Origin: Butyrivibrio sp. XPD2006
GTDB taxonomy: Bacteria > Bacillota > Clostridia > Lachnospirales > Lachnospiraceae
NCBI RefSeq assembly: GCF_000420865.1
Contig: NZ_ATVT01000015.1
Span: 38,582-102,581 of the forward strand
DNA length: 64,000 nucleotides
Direction: 5' to 3'
Shown here: positions 37,956 to 47,098 of the stretch, piece by piece
Layout of the letters: every line of letters starts with the position of its first letter
Position numbering within the stretch: the stretch's first letter is position 1
Position numbers and translations under genes: made by a program
Notes under the pieces: generated by a model
What the model was told of the DNA's origin: nothing
Databases searched by the model: none
What the model saw: the letters and a program-made list of their open reading frames with translations, nothing else

Positions 37956-38186
37956 TTAGACCATGTAGGGCTTGAGAACCTCAAGGATCTCTTCAGCGCC
38001 GTCTTCTGCATGGATATTAAGGTCGATCGGCTTTGAAAGATCGAGTGAGAAAATACCCATAATAGACTTAGCATCGATAACGTATCTTCCTGATACAAGG
38101 TCGAAATCATAATCGAACTTCGTAATATCGTTTACGAAAGATTTAACCTTATCGATGGAATTTAAAGAAATCTTAACTGTCTTCAT
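37956..38186 (-). CDS. HPr-like phosphocarrier domain protein lacking the catalytic His
   Basis: A 76-residue single-domain protein. The second half matches HPr: KSIMGIFSLDLSKPIDLNIHAEDG, including the Ser of the HPr-kinase site (Ser46 region). The first half, NSIDKVKSFVNDITKFDYDFDL, has no NPxGLHARPA motif, so the His15 phosphorylated by PTS enzyme I is missing. It cannot act as a normal PTS phosphocarrier and is more likely a Crh-like or purely regulatory protein. It has a good ribosome site (AAGGAGGT) and a clear promoter, and stands alone. Confidence 0.75.
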   Translation of the reverse strand: MKTVKISLNSIDKVKSFVNDITKFDYDFDLVSGRYVIDAKSIMGIFSLDLSKPIDLNIHAEDGAEEILEVLKPYMV

Positions 38187-38212
38187 TGGTCAAGTACCTC
38201 CTTCTTTTCTTT

Positions 38213-38241
38213 ATAGTAAACGTATGATTGTCAAAAGTCAA
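38213..38241 (-). promoter_or_regulatory. Predicted promoter of the HPr-like gene
   Basis: On the minus strand TTGACT, 17 bases, TACTAT; plus-strand coordinates 38236-38241 and 38213-38218. Confidence 0.6.
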
Positions 38242-38260
38242 TGAGGTTTTCAACATAAAA

Positions 38261-39610
38261 ATGAATAAGATTAGCGGTTTAAGGGTTGCGATGCACAACC
38301 TTGGATGTAAAGTTAATAGTTATGAGATGGATGTTATGGGCCAGAAGCTTGCAGATGCAGGCTGTAAGCTGGTTCCGTTTACCGACGTTGCAGATGTTTA
38401 TATCATCAACACCTGTACCGTTACAAATATCGCCGACAGAAAATCCAGGCAGATGCTTCACAAGGCAAAAAAGGAAAATCCGGGAGCTGTGGTGGTGGCT
38501 GTCGGATGCTACGTGGAGACCGGAATAGACGGTGTCAAAAAAGATGAGAGTATAGACCTTGCTGTCGGTAACAATAAAAAGTCTGAGATTGTCAGCATCC
38601 TTGAGGAGTTCATGGCTGCGAGGGAAGGCATTGAAGATAAGACCATGGGCGGAAGATCAGTCATTGATATAAACGCCACTCACGAATATGAGAACATGAG
38701 ACTCTCTGAACTTCCCGAGCACACAAGGGCTTATATCAAGGTCCAGGACGGCTGCAATCAGTTCTGCAGCTATTGTGTAATACCATATGCCAGAGGAAGG
38801 GTCAGAAGCCGTGATATGGAGGATGTCCTTTCTGAGATAAAAGACCTCTCTGCAAAGGGCCTTAAGGAAGTTGTAATAACCGGTATCCATGTGGGTTCCT
38901 ACGGTGTTGATAAGGGAGAGCCGCAGCTTATAGAGCTTCTTGAAAAGGTTAACGATATTTCGGGCATTGAGAGGATCCGTATGGGATCGATAGAGCCTCG
39001 TCTTATGTCTAAAGAGAATGTCGACAGACTCGCAAAGATAAGTAAGCTCTGCCCACACTTCCATCTTTCGCTTCAGAGCGGCTGCAACTCAGTACTGAAG
39101 AGAATGAACAGACATTATACCGCCGAAGAGTATATGGACAGTGTAGCTCTTTTGCGCAAAGCGTTTGACAGACCGGCTATCACAACGGATGTAATTGTAG
39201 GCTTCCCCGGAGAGAGTGAGGAAGAGTTTGAGGAGTGCAGGAAGTTTGCTGAGGACATCGCGTTCTACGAGATGCATGTCTTTAAGTATTCCCCGAGAAA
39301 GGGAACTGTGGCAGCAGGACTTGCCGATCAGCTCACCGACAGGCAGAAGTCAGCAAGAAGTGACGTTCTGATCGAGCTTACAGAAAGAGATTCGAAGGCT
39401 TACAGAGAGTCTTTTATCGGAGAAGAGCTTAAGGTTCTCTGGGAAGATGAAGAGGAGCACGGAGGTGCAAAATACCTTATCGGTCATACCGACAGATATG
39501 TCAGAGTTGCCGTGAAAGAGGGTACCGATGCCTACAATGAAGCTAAATCCGGCGAGATTACAACTGTTGTGCCGACAGGAATGCTGAACGACGAAACACT
39601 TTTGGCGTGA
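38261..39610 (+). CDS. mtaB: tRNA t6A37 methylthiotransferase
   Basis: A 449-residue radical SAM methylthiotransferase that turns t6A37 of tRNA into ms2t6A. The N-terminal UPF0004 domain has HNLGCKVNSYE and INTCTVT with its cluster cysteines. The radical SAM motif is CNQFCSYC (about residue 163) followed by VIPYARGRVRSR, and the C-terminal part is a TRAM-like domain. I place the start at ATG 38261; longer in-frame starts lack a ribosome site. Its stop codon TGA is also the first three bases of a REP-like unit. Confidence 0.92.
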   Translation: MNKISGLRVAMHNLGCKVNSYEMDVMGQKLADAGCKLVPFTDVADVYIINTCTVTNIADRKSRQMLHKAKKENPGAVVVAVGCYVETGIDGVKKDESIDLAVGNNKKSEIVSILEEFMAAREGIEDKTMGGRSVIDINATHEYENMRLSELPEHTRAYIKVQDGCNQFCSYCVIPYARGRVRSRDMEDVLSEIKDLSAKGLKEVVITGIHVGSYGVDKGEPQLIELLEKVNDISGIERIRMGSIEPRLMSKENVDRLAKISKLCPHFHLSLQSGCNSVLKRMNRHYTAEEYMDSVALLRKAFDRPAITTDVIVGFPGESEEEFEECRKFAEDIAFYEMHVFKYSPRKGTVAAGLADQLTDRQKSARSDVLIELTERDSKAYRESFIGEELKVLWEDEEEHGGAKYLIGHTDRYVRVAVKEGTDAYNEAKSGEITTVVPTGMLNDETLLA

Positions 39611-39638
39611 GTCATCGGGGACGTATCAGTTTGACTCA
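39608..39638 (+). repeat. REP-like intergenic unit, copy 2
   Basis: A 31-bp unit with ends TGAGTCA and TGACTCA and core CGGGGACGTATCAG. It matches copy 1 at 28 of 31 positions by eye. Its first three bases are the mtaB stop codon. Confidence 0.75.
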
Positions 39639-39641
39639 GAT

Positions 39642-39670
39642 TTGAACAAATACAAATGGTTTGGTATCAT
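39642..39670 (+). promoter_or_regulatory. Predicted promoter of the ireB operon
   Basis: TTGAAC (39642-39647), 17 bases, TATCAT (39665-39670), directly after the REP-like unit. A short hairpin GAGGGAG/CTCCCTC (39703-39718) lies in the leader before the ireB start. Confidence 0.5.
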
Positions 39671-39747
39671 TATATTGATATATTATTTTTCCGAGATTAT
39701 AAGAGGGAGGACTCCCTCACAAAATATAACGAATGGAGATAGAAATC

Positions 39748-40023
39748 ATGGCAGATCAGGATTTAGGAAATACCCAATTTTTTAAAGTTGAAGTAGAGCC
39801 TGAGACAGGCGTTAAGAAGGTACTTTCTGTAGTTTATGATGCGCTTCTGGAGAAGGGATATAATCCGGTTAACCAGATTGTTGGATATATCATGTCCGGA
39901 GATCCCACATATATCACAAGCCACAAGGGTGCAAGAAGCCTCATCATGAAGGTTGAGAGAGATGAGCTTGTAGAGGAGATGCTCACTGAGTACATCAAGA
40001 GCAACGATTGGGCCAAGAAATAA
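39748..40023 (+). CDS. ireB: IreB-family regulatory phosphoprotein
   Basis: A 91-residue protein of the UPF0297/IreB family; in Enterococcus it is phosphorylated by the PASTA kinase IreK and limits cephalosporin resistance. The conserved blocks [19 protein letters not shown] and [14 protein letters not shown] are present, with a Thr at residue 9 near the N-terminus where relatives are phosphorylated. I choose ATG 39748 because ATGGAGA lies eight bases upstream. First gene of the conserved ireB-ruvX-DUF1292 set; the stop overlaps the ruvX start (TAATG). Confidence 0.93.
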   Translation: MADQDLGNTQFFKVEVEPETGVKKVLSVVYDALLEKGYNPVNQIVGYIMSGDPTYITSHKGARSLIMKVERDELVEEMLTEYIKSNDWAKK

Positions 40024-40448
40024 TGCGAATTATGGGACTTGATTACGGTTCCAAGACTGTGGGCGTAGCTATCAGCGATGAGCTTTTACTCACTGCCCAG
40101 GGCAAAGAAATTATCCGTAGAAAAGAAGAGAACAAACTTAGAAAAACACTGGCGCGCATAGAAGAACTCATTCAGGAGTACGGGGTGGAAAAGATTGTAT
40201 TGGGACTTCCCCTGAACATGGACGAGTCTGTCTCTGAGCGCTCTGAGTTATGCCTTGAATTTAAGGACAAGATTGAGAGAAGGACAGGGATACCTGTAGA
40301 GATGCTGGATGAACGCCTTACAACGGTTGAGGCTGATGAGATAATGAATGAAGCCGGCATTAAGGGGAAAGAGCGAAAAGAGTACGTTGACATGATTGCA
40401 GCCCAGATAATTCTTCAGGATTATCTGGACAACAAGTTGAAAAGGTGA
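40023..40448 (+). CDS. ruvX: RuvX/YqgF Holliday-junction resolvase-like nuclease
   Basis: A 141-residue YqgF protein with an RNase H-like fold, linked to pre-16S rRNA processing and Holliday-junction resolution. [16 protein letters not shown] (first catalytic Asp), [12 protein letters not shown] and [10 protein letters not shown] with the closing acidic motif near [15 protein letters not shown] are present. The start overlaps the ireB stop; an earlier in-frame TTG lies within ireB. Confidence 0.93.
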   Translation: MRIMGLDYGSKTVGVAISDELLLTAQGKEIIRRKEENKLRKTLARIEELIQEYGVEKIVLGLPLNMDESVSERSELCLEFKDKIERRTGIPVEMLDERLTTVEADEIMNEAGIKGKERKEYVDMIAAQIILQDYLDNKLKR

Positions 40449-40454
40449 TTTATT

Positions 40455-40718
40455 TTGGAAAAGATTTTATTCAGCCCCGATGGAGAAGAAGCGGTAGAGT
40501 TTTATTGTCTTGAACAGACCACTATAGGTGGCAAGACATATCTGCTGGTTACGGATGAAGAAGATGGTGACGGAGAGGCGCTTATACTGCGCGACGACTC
40601 CGATTTAAAAGATGAAGAGGCGGTTTACGTTATTGTTGATGACGACCTGGAGCTTGAAGCAGTTGCAGGTGTATTTAGTAAGCTGCTCTCTGAGGATGGC
40701 ATAGATCTGGATATTTAA
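40455..40718 (+). CDS. DUF1292 (YrzB-like) protein
   Basis: An 87-residue acidic protein. The DUF1292 family almost always follows ireB-ruvX in Firmicutes; its function is unknown. The pattern DGEEAVEFYCLEQTTIGGKTYLL with the acidic block DEEDGDGEA fits. The start is TTG, with AAAGGTGAT six bases upstream. About a quarter of the residues are Asp or Glu. Confidence 0.85.
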   Translation: MEKILFSPDGEEAVEFYCLEQTTIGGKTYLLVTDEEDGDGEALILRDDSDLKDEEAVYVIVDDDLELEAVAGVFSKLLSEDGIDLDI

Positions 40719-40777
40719 CGGGTTAGGGGTTTATATCCTATTCTTTGCGTCCGCCAAAATTATATGGAGGAATTAAT

Positions 40778-42457
40778 TTGAGTAAAAAGAAAACTGAAAA
40801 CACGTCCAAGCTGCAGGTCATTCCGTTAGGAGGCCTTGAGCAGATTGGAATGAACATCACTGCCTTCAGGTATGAGGACAGTATTATTGTGGTGGATTGC
40901 GGACTGTCTTTTCCCGACGATGACATGCTGGGAATCGATCTTGTAATCCCTGATATCACATATCTGCAGGAGAATATAGATAAGGTTAAGGGCTTTGTAA
41001 TTACCCACGGACATGAGGACCACATCGGTGCGCTGCCTTATGTTCTTCATGAGCTCAATGTGCCTGTTTATGCGACACGCCTTACAATGGGCATCATCGA
41101 GCACAAGCTCGAGGAGCACAATCTCCTTAAAAAGACACGCAGAAAAGTTGTAAAGTTTGGACAGTCCATTAATCTTGGACAGTTCAGGGTTGAGTTTATA
41201 AGAACAAACCACTCTATCGTTGATGCTGCGGCTCTTGCCATTTATTCACCGGCAGGAACAGTGGTGCACACGGGAGATTTCAAGGTTGACTACACTCCTG
41301 TATACGGAGATCCTATCGACCTTCAGCGCTTTGCTGAGATTGGTAAAAAAGGTGTTCTCGCCCTTATGTGCGATTCAACAAACGCTGAGCGTCCCGGATT
41401 TACTGCGTCTGAGAAGACTGTAGGAAGGGCACTCGACAATCTGTTTGCTGATCATGAGAACTCAAGGATCATCGTAGCTACTTTTGCATCCAACGTTGAC
41501 AGAGTTCAGCAGATCATAAACACCGCCCACAAGTGTGGCCGTAAGGTTGCCGTGGAAGGCAGGAGTATGGTCAGCATTATTGATATTGCCCAGAAGCTTG
41601 AGTGTATCAAGATTCCTGAGAACACTCTTGTTGACATAGACCAGATCAAGAACTTCCCTGACAATAAGACAACCATCATCACTACAGGTAGCCAGGGAGA
41701 GAGTATGGCTGCACTTAGCCGTATGGCCAACGGTCAGCACAGAAAGATCACTATCGGTGCTGGAGATACGGTCATCTTCTCATCTCATCCTATCCCGGGT
41801 AATGAGAAGGCTGTAACCAATATCATCAATGAGCTTCAGATGAAGGGCGCAGAGGTTATTTTCCAGGATGTGCATGTTTCTGGACACGCATGCCAGGAGG
41901 ATATCAAGCTTATTTATACCCTTGTTAAGCCCAAGTATTCCGTGCCTGTTCACGGTGAGTACAGACATCTCATCGCTCAGAGAAGGATTGCAAAAGATCT
42001 TGGAATTCCCAAGGAGAACATCTTTATCCTTCATTCAGGTGAGATCCTTGAGCTCTCAGAAGACAGCGCCAAAGTGGCAGGCAAAGTTCCTGTCGGAGCG
42101 ATCCTTGTCGACGGACTCGGCGTCGGCGATGTAGGGAATGTTGTACTTAGAGATAGACAGCATCTTGCCGAAGATGGTATTGTAATTGTTGTATTTGGAA
42201 TCGATAAGGACACTGCTCAGCTTGTTTCGGGCCCGAGCATTGTTTCGAGAGGTTTTGTATATGTAAGGGAGTCCGATAAACTCATAGAGGATGCTACCGA
42301 TATGGTTTATGACGACGTAACTGAGGCTCTGGAGAAGGGCATTACAGACTGGACTAAGCTCAAGAATATTGTCAAGGATACCCTTAGTGACTACATATGG
42401 AAAAAGACAAAGAGAAGGCCTATGATAATGCCTATCATAATGGATACGCATTTCTAA
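40778..42457 (+). CDS. rnj: Ribonuclease J
   Basis: A 559-residue metallo-beta-lactamase-fold nuclease (5'-exo and endonuclease) central to mRNA decay and rRNA maturation in Firmicutes. VIPLGGLEQIGMN near the N-terminus, the metal motif THGHEDHIG (about residue 75), the third metal block TGDFKVDY, the beta-CASP region and SGHACQEDIKLI are present. The C-terminal tail ends with KRRPMIMPIIM. The start is TTG at 40778, seven bases after GGAGG; an upstream in-frame TTG lacks a ribosome site. Confidence 0.94.
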   Translation: MSKKKTENTSKLQVIPLGGLEQIGMNITAFRYEDSIIVVDCGLSFPDDDMLGIDLVIPDITYLQENIDKVKGFVITHGHEDHIGALPYVLHELNVPVYATRLTMGIIEHKLEEHNLLKKTRRKVVKFGQSINLGQFRVEFIRTNHSIVDAAALAIYSPAGTVVHTGDFKVDYTPVYGDPIDLQRFAEIGKKGVLALMCDSTNAERPGFTASEKTVGRALDNLFADHENSRIIVATFASNVDRVQQIINTAHKCGRKVAVEGRSMVSIIDIAQKLECIKIPENTLVDIDQIKNFPDNKTTIITTGSQGESMAALSRMANGQHRKITIGAGDTVIFSSHPIPGNEKAVTNIINELQMKGAEVIFQDVHVSGHACQEDIKLIYTLVKPKYSVPVHGEYRHLIAQRRIAKDLGIPKENIFILHSGEILELSEDSAKVAGKVPVGAILVDGLGVGDVGNVVLRDRQHLAEDGIVIVVFGIDKDTAQLVSGPSIVSRGFVYVRESDKLIEDATDMVYDDVTEALEKGITDWTKLKNIVKDTLSDYIWKKTKRRPMIMPIIMDTHF

Positions 42458-42476
42458 GGCTCCTTGGGGAGATTTT

Positions 42477-42899
42477 ATGAACGCAAGAAAATTCTTTCTG
42501 GGATTGCTGGACATAGCTGTGAAGGTTGTATTTGTCATAATTGTGGCCATGCTGATCTCAAAATATGCCAAGCTGGCTTACAGCTATGGTTATCAGATAT
42601 TCAGTCAGTCAGCGGTTTCTTCCGGAACCGGAAGGACAGTGAGCTTTACCGTTAAGAGCGGTGATGATGTTGATACCATTGCTGACAACCTTGCCGGCCT
42701 TGGACTTATTACCGACAAGAGGCTGTTCAAGCTTCAGGAGAGGTTCTCTGAGTACCATGAGAAGGAAAAGCCCGGTACATATGAGCTGAGCACAGCCATG
42801 AAACCGGAGGAGATGCTGATGATAATGTCAGGTGGTCAGGATGCTTCTGAAGAGGAGGCCGGAGAACAGGATACCGGAGACGAATCAGATGGTGGGTGA
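42477..42899 (+). CDS. Membrane protein with MltG-like (YceG) N-terminal domain only
   Basis: A 140-residue protein: one membrane helix (about residues 11-36), then the LysM-like domain that precedes the catalytic part of MltG (FTVKSGDDVDTIADNLAGLG, then GTYELSTAMKPEEMLMIMSGG), then an acidic tail. MltG cleaves nascent glycan strands, but the catalytic YceG domain of about 200 residues is absent here. No frameshift remnant is visible downstream, because the next gene begins inside the tail in another frame. I infer a non-catalytic, membrane-anchored wall protein or MltG partner. GGGGAGA precedes the start. Confidence 0.7.
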   Translation: MNARKFFLGLLDIAVKVVFVIIVAMLISKYAKLAYSYGYQIFSQSAVSSGTGRTVSFTVKSGDDVDTIADNLAGLGLITDKRLFKLQERFSEYHEKEKPGTYELSTAMKPEEMLMIMSGGQDASEEEAGEQDTGDESDGG

Positions 42900-43533
42900 G
42901 AACGACAGGATCAGTTCCTTTATAAATTCTCTTGATGCCGGCAATCTTCCGTTCTTTGATGAGCTGGAGAGACAGGCACTTCAGGATCAGGTTCCCATAA
43001 TCCGCAAGGATACGCAGGCGCTTCTAAAATTTCTGATGGCCCAGAGCAGGCCGAAGAATATTTTGGAAGTTGGCTGTGCAGTGGGATTTTCAGCACTTTT
43101 GATGGCCGCTTATACCGATGCGGACACTAAGATAACAACTATAGAGAAGTTTGAGAAGAGGATTCCCGTAGCAAGGGAGAACTTTTCCAAATATGACAAC
43201 GAAGGTAAAATCACACTGTTGGAGGGGGACGCCACAGATATTTTGAAGGGTCTTGATCCGGGGTATGATTTTATTTTTATGGACGCAGCTAAGGGGCAGT
43301 ACATCAACTTTTTGCCGGACTGCCTGAGAATACTTAATAAAGGCGGACTTCTGGTTTCCGACAACGTCCTTCAGGACGGAGATGTTTTTGAATCCAGGTT
43401 CGCGGTAACAAGAAGGAATCGCACCATCCATGCAAGGATGCGCGAGTATTTGTATGAGCTTAAACACAACGATCAGCTGAACACTGTTATACTGACCGTT
43501 GGCGATGGAATGACACTTTCTGTTAAGCTCTGA
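42889..43533 (+). CDS. trmR: O-methyltransferase, TrmR-like (tRNA ho5U34 methylation)
   Basis: A 214-residue class I SAM methyltransferase of the type III O-methyltransferase family. NILEVGCAVGFSALLMA (motif I), the acidic ATIEK-type segment TTIEKFEKRI, and YDFIFMDAAKGQY with LVSDNVLQDG are clear. The Bacillus homologue YrrM (TrmR) makes 5-methoxyuridine from 5-hydroxyuridine at tRNA position 34 and also lies directly before U32-family genes, exactly as here. I choose ATG 42889 because CGGAGA lies eight bases upstream; this overlaps the previous gene by 11 bases. Confidence 0.8.
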   Translation: MVGENDRISSFINSLDAGNLPFFDELERQALQDQVPIIRKDTQALLKFLMAQSRPKNILEVGCAVGFSALLMAAYTDADTKITTIEKFEKRIPVARENFSKYDNEGKITLLEGDATDILKGLDPGYDFIFMDAAKGQYINFLPDCLRILNKGGLLVSDNVLQDGDVFESRFAVTRRNRTIHARMREYLYELKHNDQLNTVILTVGDGMTLSVKL

Positions 43534-43562
43534 ATTTATGTTTATTTTGAGGTATGAACAAT

Positions 43563-44807
43563 ATGAAAAAACCTGAATTATTGATACCTGCATCAAGTCT
43601 TGAAGTACTTAAGACAGCCGTTACCTTCGGGGCTGATGCGGTTTATATCGGCGGAGATGCCTTCGGACTTCGTGCCAAGGCCAAGAATTTCAGCCATGAT
43701 GAGATGAAGGAGGGCATAGAGTTTGCCCATGCTCATGGAGTCAAGGTCCATGTCACCGTCAATATCCTGGCACACAACTACGATCTGGACGGCGTTGAGA
43801 CTTATCTTCATGAGTTAAAAGAGCTTAAACCCGATGCGCTTATTATCGCAGACCCAGGTATCTTTATGAAGGCAAGAAGGATATGCCCCGAGATTGATAT
43901 ACACGTCTCAACACAGGCCAACAACACCAACTATGAAACCTACAATTTCTGGCATGATCTCGGCGCCAAGAGAGTTGTTGCAGCCAGGGAGCTTTCTTTA
44001 AATGAGATAAAAGAGATCACATCCAAGATTCCCGATGATCTTGAAATGGAGTGCTTCATTCACGGAGCCATGTGTATTTCCTACTCGGGAAGATGTCTTT
44101 TGTCCAACTATTTCACAGGGCGTGATGCCAATCATGGCGCATGTACTCATCCCTGCAGATGGAAATATGCAGTTGTTGAGGAGAAAAGACCAGGTGAATA
44201 CCTTCCGGTTTATGAGAACGAGCGTGGTACTTACATCTTCAACTCCAAAGATCTGTGCATGATAGAGCACATTCCGGAGCTGGTGGATGCAGGCGTTGAC
44301 AGCTGCAAGATAGAGGGAAGAATGAAGACAGCCCTCTACGTTGCAACGGTCGCAAGGACCTACAGAAAGGCCATAGACGACTACTTCGAATCCGAGGAGA
44401 AGTACAGACAGAACATGCCGTGGTATCTTGACCAGATTTCCAGATGTACTTATCGCCAGTTCACTACAGGCTTTTATTTTGGCAAGCCTACTTATGAGAC
44501 GCAGATCTATGACAACAACACTTACATAAATGAATACATCTACCTCGGAATCGTCTACGATATTGACGAGAGAGGCTTTGCTAGAATAGAGCAGAGGAAC
44601 AAGTTCTCCGTGGGCGATGAGATTGAGATCATGAAACCCGACGGAACTGATGTAAGGACCACGGTCAAAGGTATGTACAGGGAGGATGGAACAGCTGTAG
44701 AATCCTGTCCGCACTCCAAAGAGGTCATATATCTTGACCTTTCAGTCACACCTTCAAAATACGATATTCTCAGAGTGGATGCAGAAGATTCCACCAAGGA
44801 ACAGTAA
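43563..44807 (+). CDS. U32-family protein, TrhP-like (tRNA uridine 5-hydroxylation)
   Basis: A 414-residue member of peptidase family U32. These are now known in part as tRNA hydroxylation factors (TrhP/RlhA) that build ho5U34 from prephenate rather than peptidases. The family signature lies in MECFIHGAMCISYSGRCLLS (about residues 161-180), with further Cys in GACTHPCRW and a conserved DSCKIEGRMK. The start at 43563 has GAGGT nine bases upstream; an ATG at 43554 would be too close. Directly follows the trmR-like gene, which supports a joint role in wobble-uridine modification. Confidence 0.85.
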   Translation: MKKPELLIPASSLEVLKTAVTFGADAVYIGGDAFGLRAKAKNFSHDEMKEGIEFAHAHGVKVHVTVNILAHNYDLDGVETYLHELKELKPDALIIADPGIFMKARRICPEIDIHVSTQANNTNYETYNFWHDLGAKRVVAARELSLNEIKEITSKIPDDLEMECFIHGAMCISYSGRCLLSNYFTGRDANHGACTHPCRWKYAVVEEKRPGEYLPVYENERGTYIFNSKDLCMIEHIPELVDAGVDSCKIEGRMKTALYVATVARTYRKAIDDYFESEEKYRQNMPWYLDQISRCTYRQFTTGFYFGKPTYETQIYDNNTYINEYIYLGIVYDIDERGFARIEQRNKFSVGDEIEIMKPDGTDVRTTVKGMYREDGTAVESCPHSKEVIYLDLSVTPSKYDILRVDAEDSTKEQ

Positions 44808-44814
44808 AAAACAC

Positions 44815-44842
44815 TTGAGTTTTCGGAGAATTATTGTATAGT
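44815..44842 (+). promoter_or_regulatory. Predicted promoter of the glutamine synthetase gene
   Basis: TTGAGT (44815-44820), 16 bases, TATAGT (44837-44842), 34 bases before the start codon. Confidence 0.5.
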
Positions 44843-44875
44843 GGTATACAAATTCAGTTTAAAGGGGAACATAGG

Positions 44876-46987
44876 ATGAGCAATGTGGTTAATGTAGAAG
44901 AGATTTTTGGTCAGAACGTCTTTACCATCGCAACGATGAGAGAGCGACTTCCGAAGTCTGTTTACAAGGAAGTTATAAACGTCATTGAGAACGGCGGAGA
45001 ACTCTCCAAAGAGTCTGCTGACGTTGTCGCCAACGAAATGAAGAGCTGGGCAATGGAAAGGGGTGCAACACACTACACTCACTGGTTCCAGCCGCTTACA
45101 GGCATAACTGCAGAGAAGCATGATTCATTTGTTGGAAGTGCTGACGCCGATGGCCACATGCTCACTTCTTTTTCAGGCAAAGAGCTTATAAAGGGCGAAC
45201 CTGATGCATCATCATTCCCGTCAGGCGGCCTTAGAGCTACATTTGAAGCAAGAGGATATACAACCTGGGATATCACATCTCCCGCTTTCCTTAAGGAGTC
45301 CGGAGCAGGTGTTACCCTCTGCATCCCTACAGCATTTTGCTCATATACAGGAGAAGCTCTTGATAAAAAGACTCCTCTCTTAAGATCCATGGAAGCAGTC
45401 GGAAAACAGGCCCTTAGAATAGTAAGACTCTTTGGCAACGAGACAGCAAAGAGAGTTAATGTATCTGTAGGACCTGAGCAGGAATACTTCCTGGTTGACT
45501 GGGATAAGTCCATGAAGAGAGAAGATCTTATCTTTACAGGAAGAACACTTTTTGGTGCAATGCCTCCCAAGGGGCAGGAAATGGAGGATCACTACTTCGG
45601 CGTTATCCGTGAGAGAGTCGGAGAGTTTATGAAGGACCTAAATACAGAGCTTTGGAAGCTTGGTGTTCCGGACAAGACTCAGCACAATGAGGTTGCTCCC
45701 GGACAGCACGAACTTGCACCTATCTATGAGACTGCAAATATCGCAGTTGATCACAACCAGATCATAATGGAGACCATGAAGAGAGTGGCAGAGCATCATC
45801 ATATGAGATGTCTTCTCCACGAGAAGCCTTTTGCCGGAGTTAACGGTTCAGGTAAGCATGACAACTGGTCTCTTTGCACAGACGACGGCGTGAACCTTCT
45901 TGATCCCGGTGATACACCCAACAAGAACGTTCAGTTCCTTTTTGTACTTGCCTGCATTCTTAAGGCAGTTGATACTCACGCAGACCTTCTTCGTCAGAGC
46001 GCAGCCGATGTAGGAAATGACCACAGACTTGGTGCCAACGAGGCTCCGCCTGCTATTATTTCCGTATTCCTCGGAGAGCAGCTTGAGGACGTTGTAAGAC
46101 AGCTTATCGAGACAGGTGTTGCCAAGTCCAGCAAGCGCGGCGGTAAATTAAAGACCGGTGTTTCAACACTTCCTCAGTTTGAGAAGGATGCAACAGACAG
46201 AAACCGTACATCACCTTTTGCCTTTACAGGTAATAAGTTCGAGTTCAGAATGGTTGGCTCATCAGATTCAATGGCCAGCTCAAATACTACTCTTAATACA
46301 ATTGTTGCTGAGGCTTTCTGCGAGGCAGCAGATATCCTTGAGAAGGCAGATGACTTTGATGTTGCTGTTCACGACCTTATGAAGGAATACCTGACCAAGC
46401 ACCAGAGAATCATCTTCAACGGCGACGGATACTCGGATGCATGGGTAAAAGAAGCTGAGAGACGCGGACTTCCAAACATCAAGTCCACAATCGAGGCAGC
46501 AGATACACTTACTACCAAGAAGGCTATCAAGCTCTTTGAAGACTTTGGTGTTTATACCAAAGTTGAGCTTGAGTCAAGAAAAGAGATCATCTTCGAGAAC
46601 TATGCTAAGACCATAAATATCGAGGCTCTTACAATGATAGATATGGCTTCCAAGCAGATCATTCCTGCAGTTATGAAGTACGCAGGACGCCTTGCCAAGG
46701 ATGTCAACGAAGTCAAGGCAGCAGGAGCTGATGCTTCTGCAATGGCAGATGAGCTTAAAGAGATCACAACAGAGCTTAACAAGATGAAGAAAGCACTTGA
46801 CCAGCTTAAGGCCAATGAAGCCAAGGCCGGCAAGATAACAGACGAGAGAAAGCTCGCATTCTTCTATAAGGATAAGGTGAGACCTTCCATGGATGCTCTT
46901 CGTGAGCCTGCCGACAAGCTCGAGATGCTTGTTGATAAAAAGGATTGGCCATTCCCTACATATGCAGATCTCCTCTTCGAAGGTTAA
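44876..46987 (+). CDS. glnN: Glutamine synthetase type III
   Basis: A 703-residue GSIII, which makes glutamine from glutamate, ammonia and ATP. The GSIII-specific N-terminal region ([12 protein letters not shown], then HDSFVG) comes first. The catalytic domain shows [24 protein letters not shown] with [11 protein letters not shown], the ATP-site block [13 protein letters not shown], and [21 protein letters not shown]. The C-terminal third holds a helical insertion ending [16 protein letters not shown]. Far longer than GSI (about 440). AAAGGGGAA precedes the ATG at 44876. Single-gene unit, ended by a palindrome. Confidence 0.95.
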   Translation: MSNVVNVEEIFGQNVFTIATMRERLPKSVYKEVINVIENGGELSKESADVVANEMKSWAMERGATHYTHWFQPLTGITAEKHDSFVGSADADGHMLTSFSGKELIKGEPDASSFPSGGLRATFEARGYTTWDITSPAFLKESGAGVTLCIPTAFCSYTGEALDKKTPLLRSMEAVGKQALRIVRLFGNETAKRVNVSVGPEQEYFLVDWDKSMKREDLIFTGRTLFGAMPPKGQEMEDHYFGVIRERVGEFMKDLNTELWKLGVPDKTQHNEVAPGQHELAPIYETANIAVDHNQIIMETMKRVAEHHHMRCLLHEKPFAGVNGSGKHDNWSLCTDDGVNLLDPGDTPNKNVQFLFVLACILKAVDTHADLLRQSAADVGNDHRLGANEAPPAIISVFLGEQLEDVVRQLIETGVAKSSKRGGKLKTGVSTLPQFEKDATDRNRTSPFAFTGNKFEFRMVGSSDSMASSNTTLNTIVAEAFCEAADILEKADDFDVAVHDLMKEYLTKHQRIIFNGDGYSDAWVKEAERRGLPNIKSTIEAADTLTTKKAIKLFEDFGVYTKVELESRKEIIFENYAKTINIEALTMIDMASKQIIPAVMKYAGRLAKDVNEVKAAGADASAMADELKEITTELNKMKKALDQLKANEAKAGKITDERKLAFFYKDKVRPSMDALREPADKLEMLVDKKDWPFPTYADLLFEG

Positions 46988-46990
46988 TAT

Positions 46991-47064
46991 GTGAGTCAGT
47001 GGGGACGTTTCAGTTTGACTCATTGCGCGCAATGAGTCAAACTGAAACGTCCCCACTGACTCAC
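46991..47064. repeat. Perfect 74-bp palindrome: two inverted REP-like units
   Basis: Two 37-base arms (46991-47027 and 47028-47064) are exact inverted copies with no spacer; the centre is TTGCGCGCAA. Each arm contains the REP-like unit (TGAGTCA, GGGGACGTTTCAG, TGACTCA) also seen at 6710 and 39608. A T-rich tract follows (TTTTTTCTTTTTTG), so the element also works as the glutamine synthetase terminator. It begins three bases after the stop codon. Confidence 0.92.
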
Positions 47065-47098
47065 TTTTTTCTTTTTTGAAAAAAATTTAAAAAAGTAC

